This document shows positions 1-6,783 of a stretch of 25,225 nucleotides of DNA, one piece after another. A program made the position numbers and the translations under genes. Source of the DNA: JACXTP01 sp963827905. GTDB taxonomy: Archaea > Thermoplasmatota > Thermoplasmata > Methanomassiliicoccales > UBA472. The DNA is taken from positions 1 to 25,225 of the forward strand of contig CAWHCB010000004.1 of the NCBI GenBank assembly GCA_963827905.1. Reading direction: 5' to 3'. A model generated the notes under the pieces. It saw only the letters and a program-made list of their open reading frames with translations, did not search any database and was not told the origin of the DNA. Numbering within the stretch: position 1 is the first letter of the stretch; each line of letters begins with the position of its first letter.

Positions 1-1
1 C

Positions 2-343
2 AAGGCGGTGGGCAGCGTGTTGGTCTTCTATATCGGTTACAACGTGGAGGAGCCGATCAGGCGTTGGTCTGAAAAATGGACCTTCTTCCGGTTGTTCGTC
101 CGTTTCTGCGAATGGTTCGTGACCAAGCTGGGGTACGTCGGTCTCTTCATCCTGCTCAGCATACCGTTCATGAGCGACACCGTGGTCCTCTATGTCTTTG
201 CGGTCTTCAACAAGGAGGGGAAGGTCCTCGACATGAAGATGTTCGCATTGGTGAACTTCCTGGGCGCGCTCACCCGTTGCGCCATAGTCTACTTCGCATC
301 AGGCTACCTGGCCGATTATTTCGGCTACGACTACTCGTTGTGA
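2..343 (+). CDS. C-terminal part of a membrane protein, cut by the left edge
   Basis: The reading frame is open from the first bases of the window, so the true start lies upstream and only about 113 residues are visible. The GTG at position 8 need not be the start. The visible part has hydrophobic segments around VTKLGYVGLFILLSIPFM and near ALVNFLGALTRCAIVYFASG, separated by a short charged stretch (NKEGKVLDMK), and it ends shortly after the last segment. The layout (aromatic-rich helix, polar break, second helix) recalls the DedA/VTT or small multidrug export families of polytopic membrane proteins, but I see no diagnostic motif. It would sit in the cytoplasmic membrane. A small hairpin follows the stop codon, which suggests that transcription ends before purP. 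Confidence 0.6.
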   Translation, partial: KAVGSVLVFYIGYNVEEPIRRWSEKWTFFRLFVRFCEWFVTKLGYVGLFILLSIPFMSDTVVLYVFAVFNKEGKVLDMKMFALVNFLGALTRCAIVYFASGYLADYFGYDYSL

Positions 344-344
344 A

Positions 345-374
345 CAGGGGTTAATCCCTGATCATCATCATTTT
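345..374 (+). terminator. Hairpin plus T run after the membrane-protein gene
   Basis: CAGGG at 345-349 can pair with CCCTG at 356-360 across a six-base loop, and TTTT follows at 371-374 after an AT-rich spacer. It begins just after the stop codon at 341-343 and ends before the purP promoter. Archaeal terminators usually depend mainly on T tracts, so the role of the stem is uncertain. Confidence 0.4.
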
Positions 375-390
375 GAACATGGTTGCAAAA

Positions 391-398
391 ATTTATTA
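391..398 (+). promoter_or_regulatory. TATA box for the purP-nep1 operon
   Basis: The sequence ATTTATTA, preceded by an A run that could serve as a BRE, begins 30 bases before the purP ATG. Archaeal transcription starts about 25-30 bases after the TATA box, so the transcript would begin at or next to the start codon. No ribosome site precedes the ATG, in keeping with a leaderless message. Confidence 0.6.
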
Positions 399-420
399 GG
401 GCTATACAAATTCCTAGTTA

Positions 421-1491
421 ATGGTCCCGAAGAAAAAGATCTCGAAGATCATGGCGGAATATGACAAGGACAAGCTGACCATAGCTACCTTGTGCTCGCA
501 CTCCTCCTTGCAGATTTTCCATGGCGCCAAACAGGAGGGCTTCCGCACATTGGGGCTGGCAGTGAGGCCGAACAACAAACATTATGACGCCTTCCCCCTC
601 GCCAAGCCGGACGAGATCATCAAGCTGCAATCCTACACGGACCTGATCGACAAAGCGGACGAGTTCCTGGCGCGCAACGTCATCATCGTGCCCCACGGCT
701 CCTTCGTGGAGTACATGGGCACCAGCAAGTTCGAGGACATGCCCATCCCCACCTTCGGCAACCGGAAGGTCCTGGGTTGGGAATCGGACCGCAACAAGAT
801 GAGGGAATGGCTCGAGTCCGGGGGCATTGACATGCCTCGCGTGGTCGACGACCCGAAGTCGATCGACCGGCCGGTCCTCGTGAAGTACCATGGGGCCAAG
901 GGCGGCCGGGGCTTCTTCATCGCCAAGGATTACATGGACTTCAAGATGGGCATAGACATGGAGCAGCCCTTCACCATCCAGGAGTACATTCTTGGTACCC
1001 GTTACTATCTGCATTACTTCTACTCGCCGATCAAGCAGGACGGCTACCGCGTATCCGATGGCTGCCTGGAGCTGATGTCGATGGACCGACGCGATGAGAG
1101 CAACATCGACGAGATGTACAAGCTCGGCGCGGCGGAGGAGCTTAAGAAGCTGGGCCACTTCCCCACGTTCGTCGTCACGGGAAATATCCCAGTCGTCATC
1201 CGGGAGAGCCTATTGCCCAAAGTGCTTGAGATGGGCGAGAAGGTGGTGGAACGCTCGGAGCAGTTGTTCGGGGGCATGATCGGGCCGTTCTGCCTGGAAT
1301 GCATCGTCACCGACAAGCTGGAGTTCAAGGTCTTCGAGATATCCTCGCGCATCGTGGCCGGTTCCAATCCCTTCATCTCCGGTTCCCCCTATTCGGACCT
1401 GGTCGAGCCAGGCATGAGCACGGGCAGGCGCATCTCCCGCGAGATCAAGAACTCCCGGGACAGCGACGTGATGGACCTGGTGGTGTCATGA
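421..1491 (+). CDS. purP: FAICAR synthetase PurP (ATP-grasp ligase, purine biosynthesis)
   Basis: PurP is the archaeal formate-dependent enzyme that converts AICAR, formate and ATP to FAICAR (EC 6.3.4.23), replacing the folate-dependent formylation step of bacterial PurH. It acts in the cytoplasm. The 356-residue protein has the usual family length. The N-terminal substrate-binding region SHSSLQIFHGAKQEGF (residues 26-41) is followed by an ATP-grasp core, including PVLVKYHGAKGGRGFF and FTIQEYILGTRYY, and by a C-terminal segment with FEISSRIVAGSNPF. I chose the ATG at 421 because it lies at the correct distance from the TATA box for leaderless translation. An ATG at 451 is an in-frame alternative. 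The stop codon overlaps the start of nep1 by four bases (ATGA), so the two genes should be co-transcribed and translationally coupled. Confidence 0.95.
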   Translation: MVPKKKISKIMAEYDKDKLTIATLCSHSSLQIFHGAKQEGFRTLGLAVRPNNKHYDAFPLAKPDEIIKLQSYTDLIDKADEFLARNVIIVPHGSFVEYMGTSKFEDMPIPTFGNRKVLGWESDRNKMREWLESGGIDMPRVVDDPKSIDRPVLVKYHGAKGGRGFFIAKDYMDFKMGIDMEQPFTIQEYILGTRYYLHYFYSPIKQDGYRVSDGCLELMSMDRRDESNIDEMYKLGAAEELKKLGHFPTFVVTGNIPVVIRESLLPKVLEMGEKVVERSEQLFGGMIGPFCLECIVTDKLEFKVFEISSRIVAGSNPFISGSPYSDLVEPGMSTGRRISREIKNSRDSDVMDLVVS

Positions 1492-2147
1492 AGACCACTT
1501 TGGCCATCGTCGACGCGGAGCTCGAGGTGGTGCCGAAGGAAAAGCTTGGGGGCGTGAAGCTGAGGGCAAGCTCCGACGCGCTCTTCGGCAAGAGGGAGGT
1601 CATCCTAGACCATGTGCTCCACGCGGACCTGGTGCGGGCCATGCCGGAGAGCAACCGCCGAGGAAGGCCAGACATCTTGCACCATGCTCTCACCCTCGCC
1701 ATAAGTTCCATCCCCTACCGCATGGGCGACATCGATGTGGTGGTGCACACCCGCAACAACGAGGCCATATACTTCGGGCCCAAGGCCGAGATACCGCAGA
1801 ACTACTTCGAGTTCCTGCGCCGCCTGGGCGACCTTTACAGCGATGGCCAAGTGGACTGCCGGGAGAAGCGATGGGCCATCGAGCCCAACCAGGACCTGGC
1901 CCATATCGTGGCCAAGAGCAGGGCGGAGGTCCGCGTTCTCTTGTCCCCAGAAGGCGAGGTGAAGGGACTGGGCAAGCTCCTAAAAGGCTTCCAGGAGAAC
2001 AACGCCATCATCATGTTCGGCGGTTTCCCTGAAGGCGACTTCAAGAGCCCGGTCAACGAGCTGGCCGATATCAGCGTCTCGCTCGGACCGGATCTGCTGA
2101 ACATAAATGCCGTGACGGCGGAGATATTACGCTCCCTGCCTTACTAA
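1488..2147 (+). CDS. nep1: Nep1 (Emg1): 16S rRNA pseudouridine N1-methyltransferase
   Basis: Nep1 is a SPOUT-class enzyme that uses S-adenosylmethionine to methylate N1 of a pseudouridine in the small-subunit rRNA (position 914 in the Methanocaldococcus enzyme) and also helps ribosome assembly. The 219-residue protein has the archaeal length. It carries the RNA-binding signature GRPDILHHAL near residue 59, VHTRNN near 87, EIPQNYFEFL near 101, and the SAM-loop motif GGFPEGDF near 178. The ATG at 1488 overlaps the purP stop codon as ATGA. In-frame codons further upstream lie inside purP and encode no family sequence. The operon therefore joins purine synthesis with rRNA modification. Nothing looks truncated or odd. 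The family match is strong by motif inspection. Confidence 0.92.
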   Translation: MKTTLAIVDAELEVVPKEKLGGVKLRASSDALFGKREVILDHVLHADLVRAMPESNRRGRPDILHHALTLAISSIPYRMGDIDVVVHTRNNEAIYFGPKAEIPQNYFEFLRRLGDLYSDGQVDCREKRWAIEPNQDLAHIVAKSRAEVRVLLSPEGEVKGLGKLLKGFQENNAIIMFGGFPEGDFKSPVNELADISVSLGPDLLNINAVTAEILRSLPY

Positions 2148-2173
2148 ATTGTGAGAATTTATTAGAGATTATT

Positions 2174-2190
2174 ATAAAAGGGAAAAAGAG
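2174..2190 (-). terminator. T-rich terminator after pdxS
   Basis: Read on the minus strand, T5 (2183-2187) and T4 (2176-2179) tracts begin about 14 bases beyond the pdxS stop codon. Archaeal RNA polymerase terminates at such T tracts. The stretch lies in the short gap between the convergent nep1 and pdxS genes. Confidence 0.5.
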
Positions 2191-2200
2191 GTTTCGACGT

Positions 2201-3109
2201 TTACCAGCCTCTCTCCTGCATCCTCTGGGGCTCGGGTATGGTGGAGATCTCGATGCCGTGCATCGCCTCCCCCAGTCCCTTCGAGACCTCGGCGATGACC
2301 TTGGCGTCGTCGAAGTTGGTGACCGCGTCCACGATGGCCTTGGCCCGGACCTTCGGGTTGCTGGACTTGAATATGCCAGATCCTACGAACACTCCGTCCG
2401 ATCCTAGCTGCATCATCAATGCGGCGTCGGCCGGGGTGGCGATACCGCCAGCGGCGAAGTTAATGACCGGAAGGCGCTGCAATCGGGCCACTTCCTCCAC
2501 CAGGTAGATGGGCGCCTCGATCTTGCGCGCCAGCATGACCATCTCCTCGTGGTCCTTGCCCTTGAGCTCGCGCACCATGCCCGTGATCATGCGCTGGTGC
2601 CTGACCGCTTCCACCACATTGCCCGTGCCCGGCTCTCCCTTGGTGCGGATCATGGCCGCCCCCTCGTCGATGCGGCGCAGCGCCTCGCCCAGGTCGCGCG
2701 CCCCGCAGACGAACGGGACGGTGAACTTCTTCTTGTTGACGTGATAGAACGGGTCGGCCGGGGTGAGGACCTCCGATTCATCGATCATGTCCACGCCCAA
2801 GGTCTCCAGCACCTGGGCCTCCACGAAATGACCGATGCGGCATTTCGCCATGACCGGGATCGTGACCGCCTCTATGATCTCCTCCACCTTCAATGGGTCG
2901 GCCATTCGGGCTACCCCACCCTGGGCCCTGATGTCCGCTGGCACACGCTCAAGTGCCATGACCGCGACCGCCCCCGCCTCCTCGGCGATGATGGCCTGCT
3001 CGGCGTTGGTGACGTCCATGACCACCCCTCCCTGTTGCATCTTGGCGAAACCTCTCTTGACGAGGTCGCTCCCATGCCTCAGCTTGGTCAGGTCCAATTC
3101 AAATACCAT
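2201..3109 (-). CDS. pdxS: Pyridoxal 5'-phosphate synthase subunit PdxS
   Basis: PdxS is the synthase subunit of the deoxyxylulose-phosphate-independent vitamin B6 pathway. It condenses ribose 5-phosphate, glyceraldehyde 3-phosphate and ammonia into pyridoxal phosphate, and the glutaminase PdxT supplies the ammonia. The 302-residue protein has the full (beta/alpha)8 barrel. Catalytic residues are visible: D32 in VVMDVTN, K89 in VMAKCRIGH and K157 in IRTKGEPGTGN. Another phosphate-binding loop includes FAAGGIATPADA, and the end is the flexible tail QRMQERGW. I chose the ATG at 3107-3109 because GGTGA lies a few bases upstream and MVFELDLTKLRHG matches the usual start. The frame stays open further upstream, but that part is not conserved. 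No pdxT gene is present in the window. Confidence 0.96.
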   Translation of the reverse strand: MVFELDLTKLRHGSDLVKRGFAKMQQGGVVMDVTNAEQAIIAEEAGAVAVMALERVPADIRAQGGVARMADPLKVEEIIEAVTIPVMAKCRIGHFVEAQVLETLGVDMIDESEVLTPADPFYHVNKKKFTVPFVCGARDLGEALRRIDEGAAMIRTKGEPGTGNVVEAVRHQRMITGMVRELKGKDHEEMVMLARKIEAPIYLVEEVARLQRLPVINFAAGGIATPADAALMMQLGSDGVFVGSGIFKSSNPKVRAKAIVDAVTNFDDAKVIAEVSKGLGEAMHGIEISTIPEPQRMQERGW

Positions 3110-3140
3110 TTGCTCACCAGGTCGGCTTAGTAGAGGCGAC

Positions 3141-3148
3141 TTATAAAA
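3141..3148 (-). promoter_or_regulatory. TATA box for pdxS
   Basis: On the minus strand this reads TTTTATAA, about 32-39 bases upstream of the pdxS ATG. It leaves a short leader that carries the GGTGA ribosome site. It forms the left half of a divergent promoter region shared with the aminotransferase gene. Confidence 0.6.
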
Positions 3149-3253
3149 TTGTTTCCTTTTTAATGAACAAATAAGGTATTGAATGTACATAAATGTAAGA
3201 AAGAATCGTCGTTCAGGGCAGGTCACGAGGACCACAGGGAATTTTGAGAAAGG

Positions 3254-3260
3254 CATAAAG
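3254..3260 (+). promoter_or_regulatory. TATA-like box for the class I aminotransferase
   Basis: CATAAAG begins 32 bases before the ATG at 3286 and would place the transcript start at about the start codon. A second AT-rich match, ACATAAATGT, lies near 3187-3196 and would leave a leader of roughly 70 bases. No clear ribosome site precedes the ATG. Confidence 0.4.
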
Positions 3261-3285
3261 AGACCATGCGCGTTAATCCGCCCCG

Positions 3286-4445
3286 ATGGTCGCACGCAGG
3301 ATGGCCAACGTGCCCGAGTCTGGGACGGTGAAGATCGCCAACGTGGTGAGCAAGCTCAAGTCCGAGGGCGTGAACGATATGATCTCATTCTCCATGGGCG
3401 AGCCCGACTTCCACACCCCAGACCACATCACCGAGGCCTGCGTCAATTCACTGCACGACCATGAGACCTATTACACGCCCTCCGCCGGCATCCCGGAGCT
3501 GAGGCAGGCGGTGGCCGAGGACCTCTCCCATCGCAATGGCCTGCCCTGCGCCAGCAAGAACGTCCTGATCACCCCGACCAAGCACGCCATCTTCATGACC
3601 ATGTTGGCCCTGATCGACGAAGGCGATGAGGTGGTCGTCCCCGACCCGGCCTGGGGCACTTTCGACGCCTGCGCCCGGTTGGCCGGGGCCAAGGTACGCT
3701 ATGCCAAGTTGGACCCGGAGAACGGATACCGGCTCACCCCCGAGGCACTGATGGCAGCAGGTCACAAAGAAGACCAAGCTGGTGGTCATCAACACCCCCT
3801 CCAACCCATGCGGTGCGGTCATGCGGACCGAGGACGTCAAGGGAGTGGCCGACATCTGTCGGGACCACGGCCTCTATGTCCTATCGGATGAGATCTACGA
3901 GAGGCTCATCTTCGAGGGCAAGCACACATCCATCGCCTCGCTGGAGGGCATGTTCGACCGAACGGTCACCATCGGCGGGCTGTCCAAGACCTACGCCATG
4001 ACCGGATGGCGCATCGGTTGGGCCGTCGCCCCCATGCCCATCTTCAACGAGCTGAACAAGCTCCAGACCCAGTCCATCACCTGCGTCACCTCGTTCGTGC
4101 AGCGGGCCGGGCTCGAGGCGCTGCAAGGGTCGCAGGAACCGGTCCACAAGATGGCGGTGGAGTTCAAGGCCAGGAGGGACCTGATATTCGATCTGGTGCA
4201 GGACATCCCTCAGTTGCCCTGCCCCAAGCCCAACGGCGCTTTCTACCTCTTCCCCTCCTATGACCATGAAGATGCCCTCGGAGGACCTGGCCGCCTATCT
4301 GCTGGAGAAGGCCCACGTCGCGGTGACGCCAGGAAGCGCCTTCGGTCCATCCGGCGAGGGCAAGATCCGCATATCCTATGCCGCCAGCAGGAAGGACATC
4401 ACCGAAGGCATGCGGCGCATAGGTCACGCGTTAAAAGACCTATAG
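3286..4445 (+). CDS. Class I/II aminotransferase (aspartate aminotransferase-like), two frame changes
   Basis: This is a PLP-dependent aminotransferase of fold type I, probably acting on aspartate or another amino acid with 2-oxoglutarate. The frame opens at the ATG at 3286, with GEPDFHTPDHI and YTPSAGIPELRQAVAEDL in the N-terminal part. The middle, in the next frame, has NTPSNPCGAV, YVLSDEIYERL and SKTYAMTGWRIGW with the PLP lysine. The end, in the third frame, has SEDLAAYLLEKAHVAVTPGSAFG and IRISYA. Two single-base changes break the frame: one near 3763, where a GG read as G restores it, and one near 4264, where a CC read as C restores it. With both repaired the protein is about 385 residues, the normal length, and no motif is missing. 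Sequencing error is more likely than gene decay. It is divergent from pdxS, the source of its cofactor. Exact substrate is not determinable by eye. Confidence 0.85.
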
Positions 4446-4628
4446 TCAGCGTTCGTCATGAGGTAGCATGTTGGGGATGGAGCCCTCGATGGGGTACTTC
4501 CTGCCGCATTTCTGACAGGTGAGCTCCCCTTCGACGATCTCCCCTCCGTCCTCCACCTCGACGGTCATTTTCAATGGGGACGACTTGCACACCGGGCAGG
4601 CAAGGATGTTTAGAAGTTCGCGTTTCAT
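4446..4628 (-). CDS. Trm112-like zinc-binding protein
   Basis: This 60-residue protein has the Trm112/UPF0434 signature: MKRELLNILACPVC with C11 and C14, then LTCQKCGRKYPIEGSIPNMLP with C38 and C41. The four cysteines would bind one zinc ion. In archaea and eukaryotes Trm112 is the small activating partner of several SAM-dependent methyltransferases that act on tRNA and translation factors. The related bacterial YcaR-type proteins have no settled role. I chose the ATG at 4628; an upstream in-frame ATG at 4658 lies inside the likely promoter. The stop codon directly abuts that of the aminotransferase, so the two genes converge with no space between them. No methyltransferase partner is adjacent. 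Confidence 0.8.
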   Translation of the reverse strand: MKRELLNILACPVCKSSPLKMTVEVEDGGEIVEGELTCQKCGRKYPIEGSIPNMLPHDER

Positions 4629-4655
4629 CCATACCTGTGGAACGGGGCCGATGGG

Positions 4656-4663
4656 CATTTATT
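4656..4663 (-). promoter_or_regulatory. TATA-like box for the Trm112-like gene
   Basis: On the minus strand this reads AATAAATG, beginning about 35 bases before the ATG at 4628. The resulting leader would be only a few bases long. It is paired with the divergent promoter at 4688-4695. Confidence 0.45.
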
Positions 4664-4687
4664 CGTTTGCCTTCGCCCCGCCCAATG

Positions 4688-4695
4688 CTTATTAT
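4688..4695 (+). promoter_or_regulatory. TATA-like box for the Gfo/Idh/MocA gene
   Basis: CTTATTAT begins 31 bases before the ATG at 4719, so the message is probably leaderless. GGTGG directly before the ATG is too close to act as a ribosome site. Confidence 0.5.
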
Positions 4696-4718
4696 TCGCC
4701 AAGTCGATAGCTGGTGGC

Positions 4719-5693
4719 ATGTTGAAGGTGGGCGTGATCGGCACTGGGTCCATGGGACAGAACCATGTCCGCGTCTATTCGGAGATCGCGGACCTGGTCG
4801 GGGTCCATGACGCGGTAAAGGAGCAGTCCCGCAAGGTGGCCGATCGTTTCTCAGTCGGTTCGTTCGACAATCTGGACGACCTTTTGGACCGGGTGGACGC
4901 GGTGAGCGTTTGCACCCCTACGGCATACCATCACGATGTGGCCAAGAAGGTCATCTCCCGGGGTCGTTCCCTTCTGGTGGAGAAACCTTTCACAGGTAGC
5001 TCGAAGACGGCGTTGCAGCTGATGGAGACCGCCCGGGCCAAGGGGGTGGTCCTTGCCTCTGGTTTCATCGAGCGTTTCAACCCCATCGTCACCGTCGCCA
5101 GGAGCGCTGTGCAGGAAGGACGCTTGGGCGACATAATCTCCATTTCCTCGCGGAGGGTGTCGTCCTTCCCTTCACGCATCCGCGATGTGGGCGTCATCAT
5201 GGACCTCGGCATCCACGATGTGGACGTGATACGTCACATCACCGGCAAGGAGGTGCTTTCGGTATACGCGGTCGGAGGGCGGTATCAGAACACCGATTTC
5301 GAGGACAACGCCAACCTGGTGCTGGAGATGGAGGGGGGCATCCATGGGTCGGTGGAGGTGAACTGGCTCACGCCAATGAAGGTGCGCAAGGTCACCATGA
5401 CCTGCAGCGCCGGGTTCGCCCAGCTGGATTACACCGATCAGAGCATGGAGCTATCTACCACCAAGGTCCAGGAGATCGACCCCTCGGACATGTTCCGGAT
5501 CCCGCTCGAATACGATGTGAGGCGCATCTCCGTCAAGAAGGAGGAGCCCCTGAAGCGTGAGCTCACCGACTTCCTGGATGCCGTTGAGAAGGGCAAGGAG
5601 CCAAAGGTCTCCGGGGCGGACGCGGTCAAGAACCTGCGCGTTTGCGAGGCGGCACTGGAATCGTTGCGAACTGGCACGAAGGTGATGGTCTGA
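4719..5693 (+). CDS. Gfo/Idh/MocA oxidoreductase, probable UDP-GlcNAc(A) 3-dehydrogenase
   Basis: This 324-residue NAD(P)-dependent sugar oxidoreductase is intact. The Rossmann motif GVIGTGSMG is at residues 5-13, CTPTAYHH near 65-72, and the family signature VEKPF at 87-91. The C-terminal half has MDLGIHDVDVIRHITG, which contributes the catalytic Asp/His region. Relatives in archaea (the MMP0352 type) and bacteria (WbpB) oxidise C3 of UDP-GlcNAc or UDP-GlcNAcA, giving the keto sugar that a DegT-type aminotransferase then aminates. That role is inferred from the family and from the UDP-sugar dehydrogenase, 2-epimerase, acetyltransferase and aminotransferase genes elsewhere in the window. A second, distinct family member begins at 24391, so the two may act on different sugars or steps. 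The gene stands alone, with its own promoter. Confidence 0.85.
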   Translation: MLKVGVIGTGSMGQNHVRVYSEIADLVGVHDAVKEQSRKVADRFSVGSFDNLDDLLDRVDAVSVCTPTAYHHDVAKKVISRGRSLLVEKPFTGSSKTALQLMETARAKGVVLASGFIERFNPIVTVARSAVQEGRLGDIISISSRRVSSFPSRIRDVGVIMDLGIHDVDVIRHITGKEVLSVYAVGGRYQNTDFEDNANLVLEMEGGIHGSVEVNWLTPMKVRKVTMTCSAGFAQLDYTDQSMELSTTKVQEIDPSDMFRIPLEYDVRRISVKKEEPLKRELTDFLDAVEKGKEPKVSGADAVKNLRVCEAALESLRTGTKVMV

Positions 5694-5703
5694 AAGCAGG
5701 CTC

Positions 5704-5710
5704 TTTATAT
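5704..5710 (+). promoter_or_regulatory. TATA box and GGTGATC ribosome site of the threonine aldolase gene
   Basis: TTTATAT lies 39 bases before the ATG at 5743, predicting a leader of about ten bases. That leader holds GGTGATC at 5734-5740, a strong complement to the 3' end of 16S rRNA. Unlike most genes nearby, this one is not leaderless. Confidence 0.6.
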
Positions 5711-5742
5711 CGAATCCCTGCCTTGCCTGGACCGGTGATCCC

Positions 5743-6783
5743 ATGAGGCCCATCGACCTGCGCAGCGACACCTTTACCCTGCCGAGCCGAGAGATGCTGG
5801 AAACGATCATGGAGGCAGACCTGGGGGACGATGTGGAGAGGGAGGACCCCACCGTCAACAAGTTGCAGGACATGGCGGCCAAGCGTTTTGGCACGGAGGC
5901 CGCTCTGCTGGTGCCGAGCGGGACCATGGGCAATCTGGTGGCCATGCTCTCCCATTGCAAGAGGGGCGACGAGATCATCCTCGAGGCGGACGCCCACATG
6001 TACTATTACGAGGTCGGGGGCATGTCCGCCCTGGTGGGGGCCATACCCCATCTGATCAAAGGGAAAAACGGTGTGTTCACGCCAGAGCAGGTGCAGGCAG
6101 CGTTGCGGCCAGGTGACCCATTGCATTATCCTCCGTCCCGTCTGTTGGAGATAGAGAACACCCATAATCGGGCAGGAGGGTGCTGTTGGAAACCCTCTCA
6201 GGTCAAGGACGTGAGCCGTTTGGCGCACGACAACGACATGAGCGTGCACATCGACGGGGCAAGGATATTCAACGCCTGCATCGCTTTGGACGCAAGCCCG
6301 AAGGATTTCATGCGCCATGTCGACAGCCTCACCTTCTGCCTGTCCAAGGGCTTGAGCTGCCCCATCGGGTCCATAATCGTCGGTAATGAGGAGTTCATCG
6401 ACAAGGCCAGGATCAATCGCAAGATGGTGGGCGGGGGCATGCGTCAGGCCGGTGTGATCGCCGCGCCGGGGATTTATGCCCTGGAGAACATGGTGTCGCG
6501 CCTGAAGGAGGACCATGACAACGCCAAGCGCCTGGCCGTCGGTCTGGCGGACCTCGGCCTCGGCATCGAGATGACCACGGTGCAGACCAACCTCATCCTG
6601 GCGGACACGACCGGTATCGGCCTAAAGGAAGAGGAGATGGTGGAGCTGGGCAGGAAGGCCGGGGTGCTGTTCTTCACCATGGGGCACAACAAGGTCCGCT
6701 TCGTGACGCACTATGGCATAACAAAGCAGGACGTGGACGAAGCGCTTGCCCGTCTGGAGACCGCGCTAGGCAAGAAGCGCTAA
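5743..6783 (+). CDS. ltaE: Low-specificity L-threonine aldolase (PLP enzyme)
   Basis: Threonine aldolase cleaves L-threonine or L-allo-threonine to glycine and acetaldehyde using PLP. In organisms lacking other routes it can supply glycine. The 346-residue protein starts with the typical IDLRSDTFTLPS. It has VPSGTMGN near residues 57-63, EADAHMYYYE with the stacking H85, ENTHNRAGG near 138-146, HIDGARIFNA with D171, and the PLP lysine K202 in LSKGLSCPIGS. All expected landmarks are present. The ATG at 5743 is fixed by the GGTGATC site just upstream. The gene converges on the UDP-sugar dehydrogenase with a four-base overlap of the ends. It has no visible operon partner, though it is functionally close to the serine operon 5 kb away. 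Confidence 0.92.
   Translation: MRPIDLRSDTFTLPSREMLETIMEADLGDDVEREDPTVNKLQDMAAKRFGTEAALLVPSGTMGNLVAMLSHCKRGDEIILEADAHMYYYEVGGMSALVGAIPHLIKGKNGVFTPEQVQAALRPGDPLHYPPSRLLEIENTHNRAGGCCWKPSQVKDVSRLAHDNDMSVHIDGARIFNACIALDASPKDFMRHVDSLTFCLSKGLSCPIGSIIVGNEEFIDKARINRKMVGGGMRQAGVIAAPGIYALENMVSRLKEDHDNAKRLAVGLADLGLGIEMTTVQTNLILADTTGIGLKEEEMVELGRKAGVLFFTMGHNKVRFVTHYGITKQDVDEALARLETALGKKR

Noticed and set aside
418..1158. Long open frame on the minus strand opposite purP
   Set aside because: It mirrors the purP codons in a GC-rich genome, has His/Val/Leu-rich composition typical of antisense frames and lacks a promoter.
2201..3295. Longer PdxS with 62 extra N-terminal residues
   Set aside because: The extension crosses the divergent promoter and is not part of the family. 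The ATG at 3109 has a GGTGA site.
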